Source: Scenedesmus sp. ARA3
Taxonomy: Eukaryota > Chlorophyta > Chlorophyceae > Sphaeropleales > Scenedesmaceae
Direction of reading: 5' to 3'
NCBI GenBank assembly: GCA_004335835.1
Contig: RWJK01000386.1
Coordinates: 27,532 to 91,531 of the forward strand
Length of the DNA: 64,000 nucleotides
A program made the position numbers and the translations under genes. Below the pieces are notes generated by a model, which ran no database searches, was not told the origin of the DNA, and saw only the letters and a list, made by a program, of their open reading frames with translations. Below are positions 12,701 to 24,433 of this stretch, in pieces (within the stretch, counting starts at the first letter, position 1; the number at the start of each line of letters is the position of its first letter).

Positions 12701-14570
12701 CGCATCACCATTGCATGACTCGCAACAGGTGGCCGCGCCACCGAAGCACGAAGCAAGGACCAGCACCGTCTCAACCATCGCCCCCCCGCCCCCTCCCCAA
12801 AGCCTCTCCTCCTGACAAACGCGGCAGGCGCGTTGTTGGAACACAGATCTTGCCAGAATTGAGGCACTCTCCTAGAAGGACAAACTGCAGGGCGCGGCGA
12901 TTGTGTTGCAAATCGCCCGCCGGCCGCTTGGGTGCCCGCAACTCTCTGCCATAAATCTGCACACAGCAACTCGCACACATACAGCCCCCCCATCCCCCAA
13001 AGACTCGCTCCATACCATGGCATCGTCCATGTGACAAGCCCCCGACACATGCAGCACCAGCAAACAAGCAAAGAACGCACCTACAGCAAGAGTCCCGCAC
13101 GCCAACCAGGAAGTCAGGTAGCAGCAAACATACAGCTAACGCCAGGGACCGTCGCGCATTGCATACAGCAATAAGCCACAAGCCGCACACAGGCCAACAT
13201 GCAATTGCCCTGAAGCACGCAGCAGCCAAGTACACGCATAGCCAGCTCAGAGCAGACAAGCTAGCAGGCCAGGCACACCAAACCATCAACCAAACAGCAG
13301 CCGAAACTGAACCACACAGGAGTAGTACACGGGCAGCAGCGCAGCTCGGTGCGCCAGAAGAAAAAGCCCAGCAGTTGCACAGCAGCCTGTGCTCACACAA
13401 CACAACATGCCGTGCACACGAAGCAGGGTCGGGTGAAGTCACGGCATCAAACAGCAGTCAATGGCGGCAGGCAGGCAGCCGCAACGCTCGCCCAGCTTGC
13501 TGCTGCTGCTGCTGCTACTGCCAGCCATCCACGTGCACAGCTACGCAGCAAGCAGGCAAGCAAGCAGACTGCACTGCCCCTGTGCCAGTCCTGGCACATG
13601 GTACAACACTAGATGGTGGTACAGCTCCTGGACAAGCCAGCAAGCAGGCACATTGCTCAAACCGCGGAGCCCGCATCGCAAACCACCAGCACAGCACAAC
13701 CAAAAGCAGCACAAGCTGTAGAGGCCTATAGCCCAATGTGGCTGGCTAGAGAGCACCGCTGGGTTGATACACGTCGTCACACAGCAGCCAACGCCTCATG
13801 TCAGCACATGTACCCAGACACAGCGCCACTTGCGCATGCGTGCACACTCTGCCACGTCATACGCTCCCGCAGGACAACCAGCAGCCACACAACTAACCCA
13901 TGCTGTCACCTCGTCATCACCACATCAAAGTATCTCTCTCTGTCTCTCTGTGCCCGCCTGGCGTCACAAAACATGCACCCAGATCCCCAAACGGCTCGTC
14001 AATACAAAGAGTCCCCCAAGCTGCAGCTGCTACCGTTTGAGGAATGACATGGCAAGCAGCAAAACCGGCGACAGCTCGCCACGCCAGCGGCTGCAGCCAA
14101 CTTTGCTGCTACAGGAGGCAGAGTAGATGCGGCATTAATGACGGTTGCTGAGCATTCACAGCACCCAAAACTCTCAGGGGCGCAGCGGCACCCAGCAATC
14201 ACTCCGCACAAGAGCGCACGCGCAAACTACGCCAATCGCTGCTGCCTGTTGCACAGGCGGCACGGGTCACGCCAGAGCTGCAAGCCCAGAGCTACAGCTG
14301 CACATTGCGCATAGCTCTGCTGCAGCACTGGCGCAGCATCATCACACGATGCAGCCATGCCAACATCCCTGCTTGCACAGCCCGATGCGCCACAGTCACG
14401 ATGACACCACAGCTGCTGCTGCTGCTACACCACAGCACCTAGGCTGCGCACAGCGCTTGCATTCCGCGCCACACGTGCGCACCGACCTCTAACAATGTGT
14501 CGCTTCAAGCACCAGGCACGACCTTATGCCGTCCTGCAGCTGCTGCAGCCGCCCGCCTCCTCACTCCTCC
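9751..14570 (-). other. 4.8 kb CA-rich gene-free stretch downstream of the SPOC gene
   Basis: From about 9750 the composition turns from GT-rich to CA-rich on the plus strand, so the minus strand has the same GT-rich texture as 3263-9750. It lies directly after the stop of the minus-strand SPOC gene. No exon chain, domain or RNA gene was recognised. A ~24-bp two-copy repeat (CAATATGCATCCCAAACCA) is at about 9847-9889. Confidence 0.5.
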
Positions 14571-14842
14571 TCACTCCGCCTTGATCTTGAGGAAGCCCAC
14601 CATGCGCACCAGGTTGCGGTTGTCAAAGTACGGCACCAGGTGCAACTCCGCAGTCTGCAGGCTGCACAGCGCCACCATCTGCCCGCGCGCCATCGCGCTC
14701 AGCGCAGCCAGCTGCGACTCGCCCAGCGTGCCAAGAGACGCGCGGCACACCACATGGCGCCCCAGCGAGACTGAGCGCCGGTGGCGCAGGTCGGCCGCGT
14801 ACAGCGCGGCCGGGAACTCCTCCAGGAAGGGCTCCGGCACCT

Positions 14843-14874
<32 letters not shown>

Positions 14875-16857
14875 GGCTTGTGTTGGCAACGGTGGCAGCA
14901 CATTGCAGGCTGCAGCTGCTCTGCCATGAAAGGGCGCCGGCTGAAGCAGCCCCTGGCTGCTGGCATGCCCGCATGCAGCTGCTGGGCAAACTGCTAGCAG
15001 CACCCCGACAGACCGGCAGCTCCCACGCCTGCTGCTGCTGCTTGCTACAGGGCCAAGCCAGGCCAGGAAGCAGCAGTAACAGCTGTGGCAGGAGCAACAC
15101 TGCATCCTGCAAGGAAACCCTGCTTGCTGTTGCCGCGATGCAATCCTGGGGCTACCGCACCCTGGGGCTAACGCACCCCGAGCGCCAGCTGCAGCCACGC
15201 GCAACTGCCCGCAACACCTGGCGCCTCACCTGCAGCGACAGCGTGCACAGCTCCACCACGCGCCCGGCATGCTTGTGCTTGATGGTGCCCGTCCAGTTCT
15301 TGATGGGCTGCTGCGCAGACTTGCCAAACAGCAGCACATCCGCAGCAGGCTTGCTGTGGCGGGGGTCCTCATGGATCAGCCGCCGCAGCGACTCTGCTGC
15401 TTCAGCATGCGAGGCAGCACGCGCTGCGGCTGCAGCTGACTTGGGGCTGCCGCTGCTGCTGCTGCTGCCGTTGGCACCCGACTTGGGCAGCAGCAGGGCC
15501 TGCTGCTGCTTGGGGATGGCTGCAGATGAGGCTGGCGGTGAGCTGGCACCTGACAGGCTGCTGATGGTGTCGCTGATCAGCGACTTGCTGCTGCTGTCTA
15601 CCTGCTGCTGCTGCTGCTGTGCAGGCGACGGCTGCAGGACAAGCTTGCCGCTGCTGCTGGCGCCGCTGTCGCTGCTTGCGATGCTGCTGTCGCTGCTGAA
15701 GGCCACATCAGCTGCGTCGCTGCTGCCGTCGCCGCCTGTGCGCTGGCGCTTGCCGCTGATCGGGCACCAGCAGGACAGCAGCTGCTCATCGCACACAGCA
15801 TCGCCATGCGAGGTGCTGGCGGGTGGGGCGTTGGGGGTCAAGCAGATCGGCGCGCCAGGCAGCACCTGTGGCGTCGCCCGCCGCTTCGGCGCGCTGTGCT
15901 TTCTGAACTGCTGCTGGCCGCCCTGCTGCTTGTTGAAGGTTGGGAACTGCTGTGCTGCCTGCTTGCTGCAGGAACCCTGCTGCTGCTGCTGCACCTCCTC
16001 GTCCCTGCTGCGTTTCCTTGCTGGTAGGGCTGGCACCTTGAACAGCGAGCCGCCGCTGCTGCACGAGCTCGAAGGACCTGCGTAAAACGTGAATTGCAGG
16101 CGCGCGAGGTTAGGGTAGGGCCACCGACACCGGGATGCTTCCTACAACGCAATCCCGAAAGCATGCGATCGTTGCAGAAACGGCGTGCATTGCTGCAAAG
16201 ATAGACAAAAATCAAGCACGTGTAAACATCTGCCCAAGAATAAAGGCCAACACAGCGTAAGTTGCGTGAAAATGACTCAAGCAGCGCTACCAAAAGAGGA
16301 AAGCCATCATACAGCAGGGCTCTGCGCAGCTGCTGTTGGCCGATACCCAAACTTAAATCCTGCAACCATGCATTCTGCGAAGCCTCAAGTGGTCCATGCC
16401 CCTTCCAGGCAGCACACTTGCGAGACCTACCTGACACTGCTGCCAGTCCCGCCAGGCCCGCAAAGCCTAGTAATTCAACAGCTACAGCATGCCCTTGGCT
16501 TGTCTTGCCAGCCTTCACAAGTCGCAGGGCCTTCTGCAGCTGCTCCGACAGACCTAAAGGCTGTTCCCCTGCCACGCCCTCCAGAGCGGCCTCAATTTGC
16601 CGCTTAACGACAGCCTGATATGCACTGAGTTCTGCCGCAGAGCCACGCTCTACCCTATGTGCGCTGGCCAGCTCTTGCAGAGGCAGGAGCCACGCCTGAA
16701 CTGGTGCTGCTGTCTGAGCGGGCTGCGGCTTAGTTGACAACGCAGTAAAGATAAGAGAGCTAGCTGTATCTAACGACACGTTGTCCTTGAAGAATTGATT
16801 CAGACCAGGCACCGACAAAGGCCCGGGAAGGCTGAGGATGCAACACGTCGGACTCAT
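14571..16857 (-). CDS. SPOC-domain protein
   Basis: Probable nuclear protein with a C-terminal SPOC domain, a fold that binds phosphorylated partners of the transcription and RNA machinery. Exons, 5' to 3': 16857-16431, 16077-15230, 14840-14571; phases 1 and 0 agree; 514 residues. The N-terminal ~140 residues are helical without a recognised domain. The middle is basic and low complexity (KRSRDEE, GKRQRTGG, Q, S and A runs). SPOC-like sequence starts near residue 395 at IKNWTGTIKHKHAGRV and ends with ARGQMVALCSLQTAELHLVP and VRMVGFLKI. No RRM, PHD or TFIIS domain precedes it. The chosen ATG is in the 5'-most exon found. A good acceptor at 16873 (cttttcaacag-like) lies just upstream, so an additional first exon is possible. 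Domain call is by motif only. Confidence 0.7.
14844..14873 (-). repeat. (CTG)10 tract ending in the SPOC exon 3 acceptor
   Basis: On the minus strand ten CTG units are followed directly by CAG, the acceptor before exon 3 (exon begins at 14840). Same arrangement as in the SBP and CNX1G genes. Confidence 0.85.
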
Positions 16858-18087
16858 AATTCTTATACATTCCTGTTGAAAGAAAGCGAAAGATGCTAAA
16901 GAGTGACACACGATATGCTCGGGCCTTGTTTAGCCTTCGTGCTGAAACGAAACCCGTAAACCCGTTGTGGCGGGATCGACCCAACTACTTTCAGTGGAGT
17001 AAATTAGCTAGATCTGTCCTGAGATCTCTTAGTTCCACGGTCTTACTAGCTTTGCTGGGACCAGACAGTGCACCTTTTCGTGGAACGCTCAAGGATGCCG
17101 ATGTGCTTTGATGATCTCAACAATTATAATGATGCAAGCTTAACGTATCTGTTTGTTGTTCAACGTGTGGTGGGTGGGTGGCGCAACAGCTGTCACAGTG
17201 TGGGAGAACAAAGGCCGGCGCCTCAAACGTCAGCGCTCCATCAAAGCTACTCAACGTTTCCGCGAGTTGGATGAGTCGATCTGAAGTGCACAAAGCCTGT
17301 TGGTGGAGTAGGTCACGAAAGTGTCGCAGCTTGTTGTTGAACTAGGTTTGACTTCGTGCAACGCTTACGCGCTCCAGAATTGTCCCAAGCGGTGTGGACA
17401 GCCCCGGCATCCCGCGCCACTTGACAAAACCGTGCTCATAGTAATAACTGCAAGCTCATCCAGGTCCTGCAGTGACCCATGCTGCTGCATGCTGTGAACT
17501 ACTCTGCCAGTTGCCATGCGGTCCATGTCAACTTGAAAGCGCGCCTGCTCCCTCAGGTGGACCGCTTCCTACTTTCACTTAATGTGATGTTGCTTTGGTG
17601 AGAGCTTGATGGTTTGTTCTATGTGGGTGTATTGCTGAGCGACACCTTACCGGTAGAGTTACAACCTGATTTCTGGTGTAAGAATGTTTCTCTCAGAGCT
17701 TGGAGCTTGCCGCTGCAACACGTGACGCTGATGCAGCCCATTTACCTTACGTAGCTTCACCATAAGCTTCCAGCAACAACACTTCCAGGCTCGACTACGA
17801 GCTGCTAGTACACAAACCAGCAACTAGATCTATGCACTCGACCAGAAGCAGCCAGGAAAGCCAGCAGCAACAACACTCCGTCACGGCCACAACTGACCAC
17901 CCCTGCAACCCAACCTTAGCGGTAGTGCAACCGTCGTGACGACTGGGCAGCTGCTGCTGCCACTGCTGCATGTGTCCTGCCTCACGCCTCCACATGCATG
18001 TGCCACGCAATTGCTGCCTCAGCAACGCACATTGCTGCTGCTGCTGCTGCTGTCACAGCAAAGGCTTTGCCGCCGCCGCGCCCCGGC
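16858..18087. other. intergenic, upstream of SPOC gene and downstream of CWC25 gene
   Basis: Less GC-rich than the genes. No exon or RNA gene was recognised. It should hold the promoter of the SPOC gene and the 3' flank of CWC25. Confidence 0.45.
17659..17663 (-). terminator. possible polyadenylation signal of CWC25
   Basis: TGTAA on the minus strand, about 425 bases after the CWC25 stop. Short match only. Confidence 0.3.
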
Positions 18088-21000
18088 CTAGCGCTCCTGG
18101 TAATGCCTCCTGCTGCTGATGCGTGCGTCCAAGCTCATGCCGCCACCCGCCAAGCTGCCAAACACCTCCGCAGCCGCCGCAGATTTGAACGCGTCCTCTG
18201 CTTTAGCTGCTGCTGCCTTGGCCAGCAGGCCAGCCACGCCCTTCTGGTCATCTGCCTCAGCAGCACGCGCCTGAGCAACAAGCAGCAGCCACAAGCAGCA
18301 ACAAGCAACAGGTGTTTCAAAAAGAGACAGACGACAGGGCAACACACAGCGCCGCCGCAGGGCGCCAGGCATGTGACTGGGGCAGGCAGAACGCTGCCGT
18401 GTCCGTGCTGAGACCATGCAGCACACTGCGCATTGTACACAGGTGCATGGGTGCAAGCTGCCTAGATGAACATGTCGGCTGGGTCAGCAGCAACCTCAAG
18501 CAGGAGCAGGCAGCAGCATCCATGCCCACACACATCAAGCTGGCAGACATGACACATGCACTACATCAGGGCAACACACAGAGGTGGAAGCTAGCATGCA
18601 TGCTTGACATGTTAACGCAAACCTTTGTTCACCGCACTACCAATGCGTACTCAACCCTGCTGAATCAAAAGGTTTAGGGTTTAGGTTTCCCAGGCAGAAC
18701 ACCCCACCCCACCTGATGCAGCCGCTCCTGGCGCTGCCTGTCATGCTCCGCAGCGTCTCCCATCATCGCAGCCAGCCGCGCAGCCTTCTCCTCAGCACTC
18801 AGCTTGCCAGGCTTGTACTCGGCTCGCTGCCGCCGCTGCGCTGACGCAGCAGCAGCCGTAGCAGCCTCAGCGTCCCGCGCTGCAGCAGCCTCTGCCAGTC
18901 GCTGCCGCGTGGCGGCTGCGCGCGCTGCTGCATCTGCGGCCTGCTGCTCTGGGTTCAGCGGCGCGTGCCTGGGCCCGGCCGCGAGCTTCAGGCCGTAGCG
19001 GCTGTCAGCAGCTGCTGCGTCGCCCCCCGCTGTTGCTGCTGCTGCTGCTGCTGCACCTTTGCCGGGCTCATGGTGATGGGACTCGTGGTGATGCTGATGG
19101 CTGCTGCTGCTGTGGTGTCGGCCGGCGTCCCTGTCGCCATTGCCGCGGTCCCTGCTGCCGCTACCGTGCTGCTGGCTGCTGCGGCGCTGCTCGTGCTCCC
19201 GCTGCTCACTCTGCTGCTGCTGCTGCTGCTCCTGCGGGTGCCGTTGGGACCTGCCCCTGCTCCTGCTCCTGCTCCTGCTGCGGCTGCGCTCGTGCCTGCT
19301 GCTGCGGTAGTCGCCCCTGTCCCGTCCGCTGCGGTCTCCCCAGCCTGGTGGGCTCCTGCCCCTGCTGCTGCCCCCGCCAGCATGCCCGCTGTCATAACGC
19401 CTGCTGTCCCGCGCATGCGGGGCCTGCATTGCTGCTGCTGCTGCTGCTGCTGGCCTGCTGGGTGGGCTCCTGCCCCTGCTGCTGCCCCCGCCAGCATGCC
19501 CGCTGTCATGATGCCTGCTGTCCCGGGCATGCGGGGCCTGCATTGCTGCTGCTGCTGCTGCTGGCCTGCTGGGTGGGCTCCTGCCCCTGCTGCTGCCACC
19601 ACCAGCATACCCGCTGTCGTGATGCCTGCCGTCCCTGGCTGGCGGCGGCGGCATTGCTGCTGCTGCTGCTGGCCTGTGCCTGGGTGGGCTGGCTGAGCGA
19701 GACCGTGATTGAGAATGTGACCTGCTGCGCTTGCGGTCCTTCTTGTCTCTTTTCTCCTTCTTTTCCTTTTTATCTTTCTTGTCTTTCTTGTGCTTGTGGC
19801 CGCGCACCTTCTCGACCTGCGGCAAGCAGCGGCAGCAGGGCGCCACGTGCAAGGTCACACACAACGCAGGATACACCAACAACACCACCATCCTGCTTAG
19901 CGTTCACAACCGCCCTGTCCCTCTGCACAGCTTCCTTGCATGCTGCTGCAATCTCAGTCGTGTACACTGACAGCTGCCGCTGGGCCCACCCTGATCTGTG
20001 AGCTCTTCATCTGCTGTCCTGTTCTGTCATTTAAAGCCTCTCCTGTACGCAGCAGCCTCAGCCACGCCTTCATGGAAGAGCTCAGCAGCATAATGCTTTA
20101 CAAGCACTGCCATCTGCTCTGCACCACCCACTGCAAATCCTCATGCACAGCTGCCATCCTAGCATCTCACACAAACACGCCATGCATCATTTCACATGGA
20201 CACTGTGCTTTGCAAGGTGTTTTCCTGCAAACTCCGTATACATACATAACATACATAACACACTCGCACGCCCACCTCCTTCAGGATCTGCTGCATCTTC
20301 ACGGGGTTCTCCCGCACACGCTTTAGCGCATCCTGTTCCTGCTTCTTGATCGCCAGCAGCGGGTCATTATTCAAACGGGCCCATGCCTCGTTCTGGCTTG
20401 CAGGAGTGGCAGCAGCCAGCAGGCTCGGCAGTGCAGCAGCACGCTCCGCGCGAGACAGATGCTCGTCTGGCGCCGGCTGCTTGCCCATGAGCGGCTGCTC
20501 TGCCTGCTGCTGCTGCTGCGCGCCGGCGGCGGCTGCTGCCTTGGCTGCAAGGCTGCCTGCGTACATCCAATCCAGGCGGGTGTCTTTCCTGCAAGCAACG
20601 AGCACCAGGAGAGTTAACACAGTAGTGGCGGTGTGGCCAAGTAGCAACGGCTCGCTCTTGAGTCCCCACTGCTAATGCTAATGCTGCCCAGCCGGGCCCG
20701 CACACGTAGTTTGAAGCTGCTGCTGGTGCAGCCTGCAGCCAGGGAATGCTGGTGCAGCCACAAGCACCTGAACCTGACCTTCAATAGTGACACACACGCG
20801 TTGTGCAGCTGGCAGCTGGCATGCAGATCTATCATGGACTGTTGACACAACATCAAAAGACGTTGCACCTGCCAAGCACAGGATATGACAACGGGTGTCG
20901 CTTGCTTGTAGCCCTGCCTCCTCCGCCATCTGCACTATAACAGCAGCAGAGTACTGGCCACGTGCAGCTGGCAGCTGGCGTGCAGCCATTGCAGCGGCTA

Positions 21001-21512
21001 GTGAGACAGCCAGCGCCTGGTAAGCGCTGTTACAAGCACATGATCTATCTTCTCACTTGTAGCCAGCCTCCTCAGCCATCTGAGTGAACTCTGCATTCTT
21101 CCTCTCATCTTCATACTGCTTGCGCAGCTCCTCAAGCTTCCGCTGCTCTGCTTCCGCCTGCTGCTCTCGCTTCCATACCTCCTCCAGGTTTTGCATGCGC
21201 CCTGCATATTTGCATCGCAAGGTTCAGCTTGCAGGAAACTGTTGAGGACGAGGCGAACACGTTGACAAGGCACCAGCTTTTAAAGTAGGGGAGGAGCACG
21301 CAGCCGCTGTGGCATGCGTATGCAGCGCTAGCAGAAGCAAGGCGTGCTGTGAAGCAAGTGCTGCTCGTGTGCAGCACCACAGGAAGTAAAGCATGTCGAT
21401 AGTCAGACACAAGGGCTATACAACATGCCTGTTTGATCTGTATGAGTTTGAACAAAGTACCTGGATGCCATGTTTTCTTGTTGAGGAATGCTAGGGGCGC
21501 GCCACCTCCCAT
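18088..21512 (-). CDS. CWC25: pre-mRNA splicing factor CWC25
   Basis: Spliceosomal first-step factor; in yeast it joins after Prp2 remodelling and stabilises the branch helix for the first transesterification. Exons: 21512-21461, 21201-21057, 20588-20276, 19816-18713, 18270-18088; all phases agree; 598 residues. Exon 1 begins MGGGAPLAFLNKKTWHPG, the hallmark start of the family. Exon 2 continues the Cir_N coiled coil (NLEEVWKREQQAEAEQRKLE). Exon 3 holds RLDWMYAG and DPLLAIKKQEQDALKRVREN with NPVKM. Exon 4 is a long algal expansion: Lys-rich block, SR repeats, three ~80-nt GRSPP-containing repeats and Q, H and A tracts. The last exon ends SLDARISSRRHYQER, the conserved family C-terminus. Reading through the exon 4 donor would stop at 18674, but the conserved tail shows the splice is real. 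Confidence 0.95.
18671..18688 (+). repeat. interstitial telomere-like motif
   Basis: GGTTTAGGGTTTAGGTTT, two and a half units of the plant-type TTTAGGG repeat, lies in the fourth intron of CWC25, close to the donor at 18712. Confidence 0.7.
19380..19640 (-). repeat. three ~80-nt coding repeats in CWC25
   Basis: Each unit on the minus strand encodes a version of HDSGHAGGGSSRGRSPP followed by a short Ala run and a HARDSRHH-like stretch. The units remain in frame and nearly identical, which suggests recent tandem expansion within the exon. Confidence 0.75.
20903..20940 (-). repeat. intronic copy of the CWC25 exon 2 donor edge
   Basis: The minus strand encodes QMAEEAGLQ, a copy of QMAEEAGYK at the end of exon 2 (21057). 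It sits about 150 bases downstream within the same intron. The neighbouring CAGCTGGCAGCTGGC blocks are duplicated with the same period. Confidence 0.7.
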
Positions 21513-22155
21513 GCTGCCCTCCCTGTGAAGTCAGCTGCGGTTGGGCTGGCTCGAAGCGATCAACACCCCTGATAACACCTACAGGATAAGCCACAAACAG
21601 CCAAATGCCACCTGTACAGGGCTGTTTGGAAGGGTGCAGCTGCAGCAACAGCCTGATGTGTAGCAGAAGGTTAACAGCTCATGCAGCAACAGCAAAGCAC
21701 ACAATCCCGCTCTTGTACATTGGCAGGTCAAGACGTACGGGCATATTATGCGAATGTCTGTAAACCCCACCGGACCAGAGCATTATGTGACACAGTGCGT
21801 CGTCCTTACTGCCATGCGGCACCAGTAATCTGGGTAACCCGATCTTGAAATCTCATGTCTGCTTGTTCACTGTGTGTCTTGTCGGTAATGAAAAGGTGGT
21901 CGCTCCTGCCCAGACGTGACACTGTCACCGGCCACCACTAATCTGGTCGCGTGTGTCCTGTACATGACCGCGCTTAGCTCAAACTCTGTTGTCCGATAGC
22001 CCTATTCAGCCCACTGCATCACAAAACACCTACAACAGGCTTCGCAACAACGGCTGCGTCACGCCATTAGTCATACTTGAGCTCAGGCTCTGCATGCGCA
22101 TGAGGGGCACTCAGCCCTAGTGCGGTGAAGTCTGCAGGGACTGTGGCAACAACCA
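21513..22155. promoter_or_regulatory. divergent intergenic region CWC25 / bZIP
   Basis: About 640 bases separate the two divergent start codons and must hold both promoters and 5' leaders. No TATA box or known motif is claimed. Confidence 0.4.
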
Positions 22156-24433
22156 ATGAGTGCACACCTGCCAGAGCAGCAGCTGCAGCTGCATGCACAG
22201 CAGGCAGGGCCAGTAGTGACACAGGCAGTAGCACCCCATGGCGACCACTTTGCTGCAGCTCTCATGGGATTAGCGGCATCGGCATTTGGTCAGGCAGGCA
22301 GTGTCCGCACACACCCTTGGGTGGCTCCACTCAAAGTCGAGCCCAGTGTGCAGCAGCACTCTTTGATCAATGACCAGCAGCAGCAGCTGTCAGGCAACTG
22401 GGCAGTGGCAGCAGCAGCAGCTATCGCAGCCAATGGCAGGTGAGATGTCATCTTCGATTGAAGCTGTGCTGGCGTCTTTGTGTTCCATGCTTGGTGCTTG
22501 TCGGGATCTGTGCCATAGCAGCTCCTCAAGCGCATGTTGCAGCCTGCAACCTGTGCAACCCACACAGCCACATGCGCCGGCAACTGCTCAGTGTATCTCA
22601 GCATCTGCGCACAAACATACCAGTATCAAGTGTTGTATCGCCTGCTGTAGGTGTTATCTGGCATCGGTGGCACATCTTGTTTGGGACAACTAGCTGACAC
22701 ACCTCCACCTGTGCTTGCACATCCTGCTTGCTTCAATCTGCTCTTTTGCGTTTGATCTCCGCCTGCTTTCGTTTGCTAACCCTATCACCCCGTTTGCAGC
22801 ACTGCGGATCAACCGCCTCCAGCAGCAGCAGCAGCAGCAGCGCCACAGCCGCCGCAGCTGCCTGTGCGCCGCAACAGGCGCAAGCCGCTCACTACCACCA
22901 GCACCAGCGGCATCGAAACCGCCAGCAGCTACGCGGCACCCCTTCCGCGGCAGCAGCCAGCTGCCAACAGCAACAGCAATGGCAATGTCGTGCTGAGTCA
23001 CCATGCAGCAGCAGGGGCAGCAGCTGATGCTGAAGCGAGTGGATTTGCTGAGGCTGACATGGTAGATGCAGGGGACCCAGCCGATCCAGACTTTGACTTG
23101 TATGGCGCAGATATAACAGCAGCAGCAGACGGCAGGCGGGGCAGGGGTAGGGGCCGAGGGCGCGGCGGCAGGCGCGGCGGGCGCGGCACTGGCAGCGCTG
23201 CTCCCTCAGCACGCAGGAAGCCTCCCGCAGCAGCAGCAGCAGCAGCAGCAGCAGTGCCTGCTCCAGCAGTGGCGGCAGCAGCAGCAGCAGCAGCAGCAGC
23301 GGCGGCAGCATCAGCAGCAGAGGCCGCTGCGGCAGCGGCTGCGTACAGTGGCGATGCCATGAGTGACGGCACTGCAGGCTCGCTGTGTGGCACGGCAGGT
23401 GGCAGTGGCAGCGGCGGCTATGGAGACTTCTCAGGGCTGGGCCTGGGGCTGGACGATGCTGCTGCTGCTGCCGCTGCTGCTGCCAGCCGCAGCAAGCAGG
23501 ACCGGCTGAAGGAGAAGAATCGCCTGGCGCAGCGGCGCTTCCGGGCGCGGCAGAAGACAATGCTTGAGCAGATGCAGGTCCGCATGGACGACCTGGCGAA
23601 GCAGGTGGGTGCGCAAGTGTAAAGCGGCTCTTTGGCTGCTTGTGTTCTTAGAGGCGCGTGCTAGCTGCCATTGAGGAAAGCAGATGCAGGTCCGCATGGA
23701 TGACCTGGCGAAGCAGGTGGGTGCGGGAGTTAAGTTTGTGGTTGGTTTGGTACAGCGACGCGCACGGCTGTGGGTGGTTTGGTACAGCGACGCGTACGGC
23801 TGTTTGTGTTGTTTGAGGCGCGTACTGGGTGCCACCCTTGAGGTGAGATAGCCTGCACGCGTGATACTGATCATGCTGTGCAGACTCAGTCAGCATGACG
23901 TACGGTTTGTGAAAACGCACGCATGGGCGCTCTGGGCGGTGATTGACGCTTGCTGTGCTTGTGTTGTAACCGCACTACCTTTCTCTGACCTTCAGTCTCG
24001 TTGCATGGCCTATTGCCATGGCATTTTTTCGCTATGTATCTACTGTTGAATGCTGTGTGCACACAACTGGCTGCAGGTGGAGCAGGGCACTGTGGACTTA
24101 TCCTCTCTGCGGAAGGAGAACGTGCTGCTGCGCAACATTGTGCAGGACCAGCAGAAAGCGCTGCTCGCCGCAGTTGCGCAGCAGCAGGAGCAGGGCGAGG
24201 CGCTTGACACGCAGGACCCTGACCAGCAGCAGCAACAGCAGCAGCAGAACGATGCTGCCGGCATGCCTGTTGGCACTGCTAAGCAGCTGCAGCAGCTGCA
24301 GGAGCTGTACCAGGCTCAGATCAGGCTAGATGAGGAGCAGCAGGCTGCAGCGGCAGCTGTGGCAGCAGCAGGTGCTGGAAGGGTAGCTGCAGCAGCGGCA
24401 GCGCTTCCTGTGCAGCAGTGGATGCTCTGCTGA
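22156..24433 (+). CDS. bZIP transcription factor, Yap/Pap1-like basic region
   Basis: Nuclear DNA-binding dimer. Exons 22156-22439, 22800-23604, 24077-24433; phases 2 and 0 agree; 481 residues. Exon 1 starts MSAHLPEQQ. Exon 2 has an RG-rich basic stretch (RGRGRGRGRGGRRGGRG), Ala and Ser runs, then the basic region KQDRLKEKNRLAQRRFRARQ with the invariant N-x7-R. The zipper begins MLEQMQVRMDDLAKQ and crosses the intron into VEQGTVDLSSLRKENVLLRN. NRLAQRRFR fits the NRxxQxxFR signature of fungal Yap/Pap1 factors better than the NRxSAxxSR signature usual in plants. Exon 3 ends in Q- and A-rich sequence and TGA. The 5' ATG is the first in the exon; a longer 5' end is possible. Confidence 0.88.
23679..23725 (+). 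repeat. intronic copy of the bZIP exon 2 donor edge
   Basis: 47 bases at 23567-23613, which span the end of exon 2 and its donor, recur here with one change, 112 bases downstream and inside the intron. The flanking GAGGCGCGT.. and GGTTTGGTACAGCGACGCG blocks are also duplicated up to about 23850. Confidence 0.9.

Noticed and set aside
12771..13442. 223-codon minus-strand open frame
   Set aside because: Composition as above (Cys, Leu, Trp rich), no motif, and it lies in the presumed 3' flank of the SPOC gene.
18674..18712. Stop codon of CWC25 within the telomere-like motif
   Set aside because: The conserved C-terminal exon at 18088-18270 joins in phase through a good donor at 18712, so this stop is intronic.
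18965..20001. Long plus-strand open frames opposite CWC25 with Cys, Leu and Ala runs
   Set aside because: They are antisense readings of CAG-rich and SR-repeat exons. The same applies to long frames opposite the SBP, CPL and bZIP exons.
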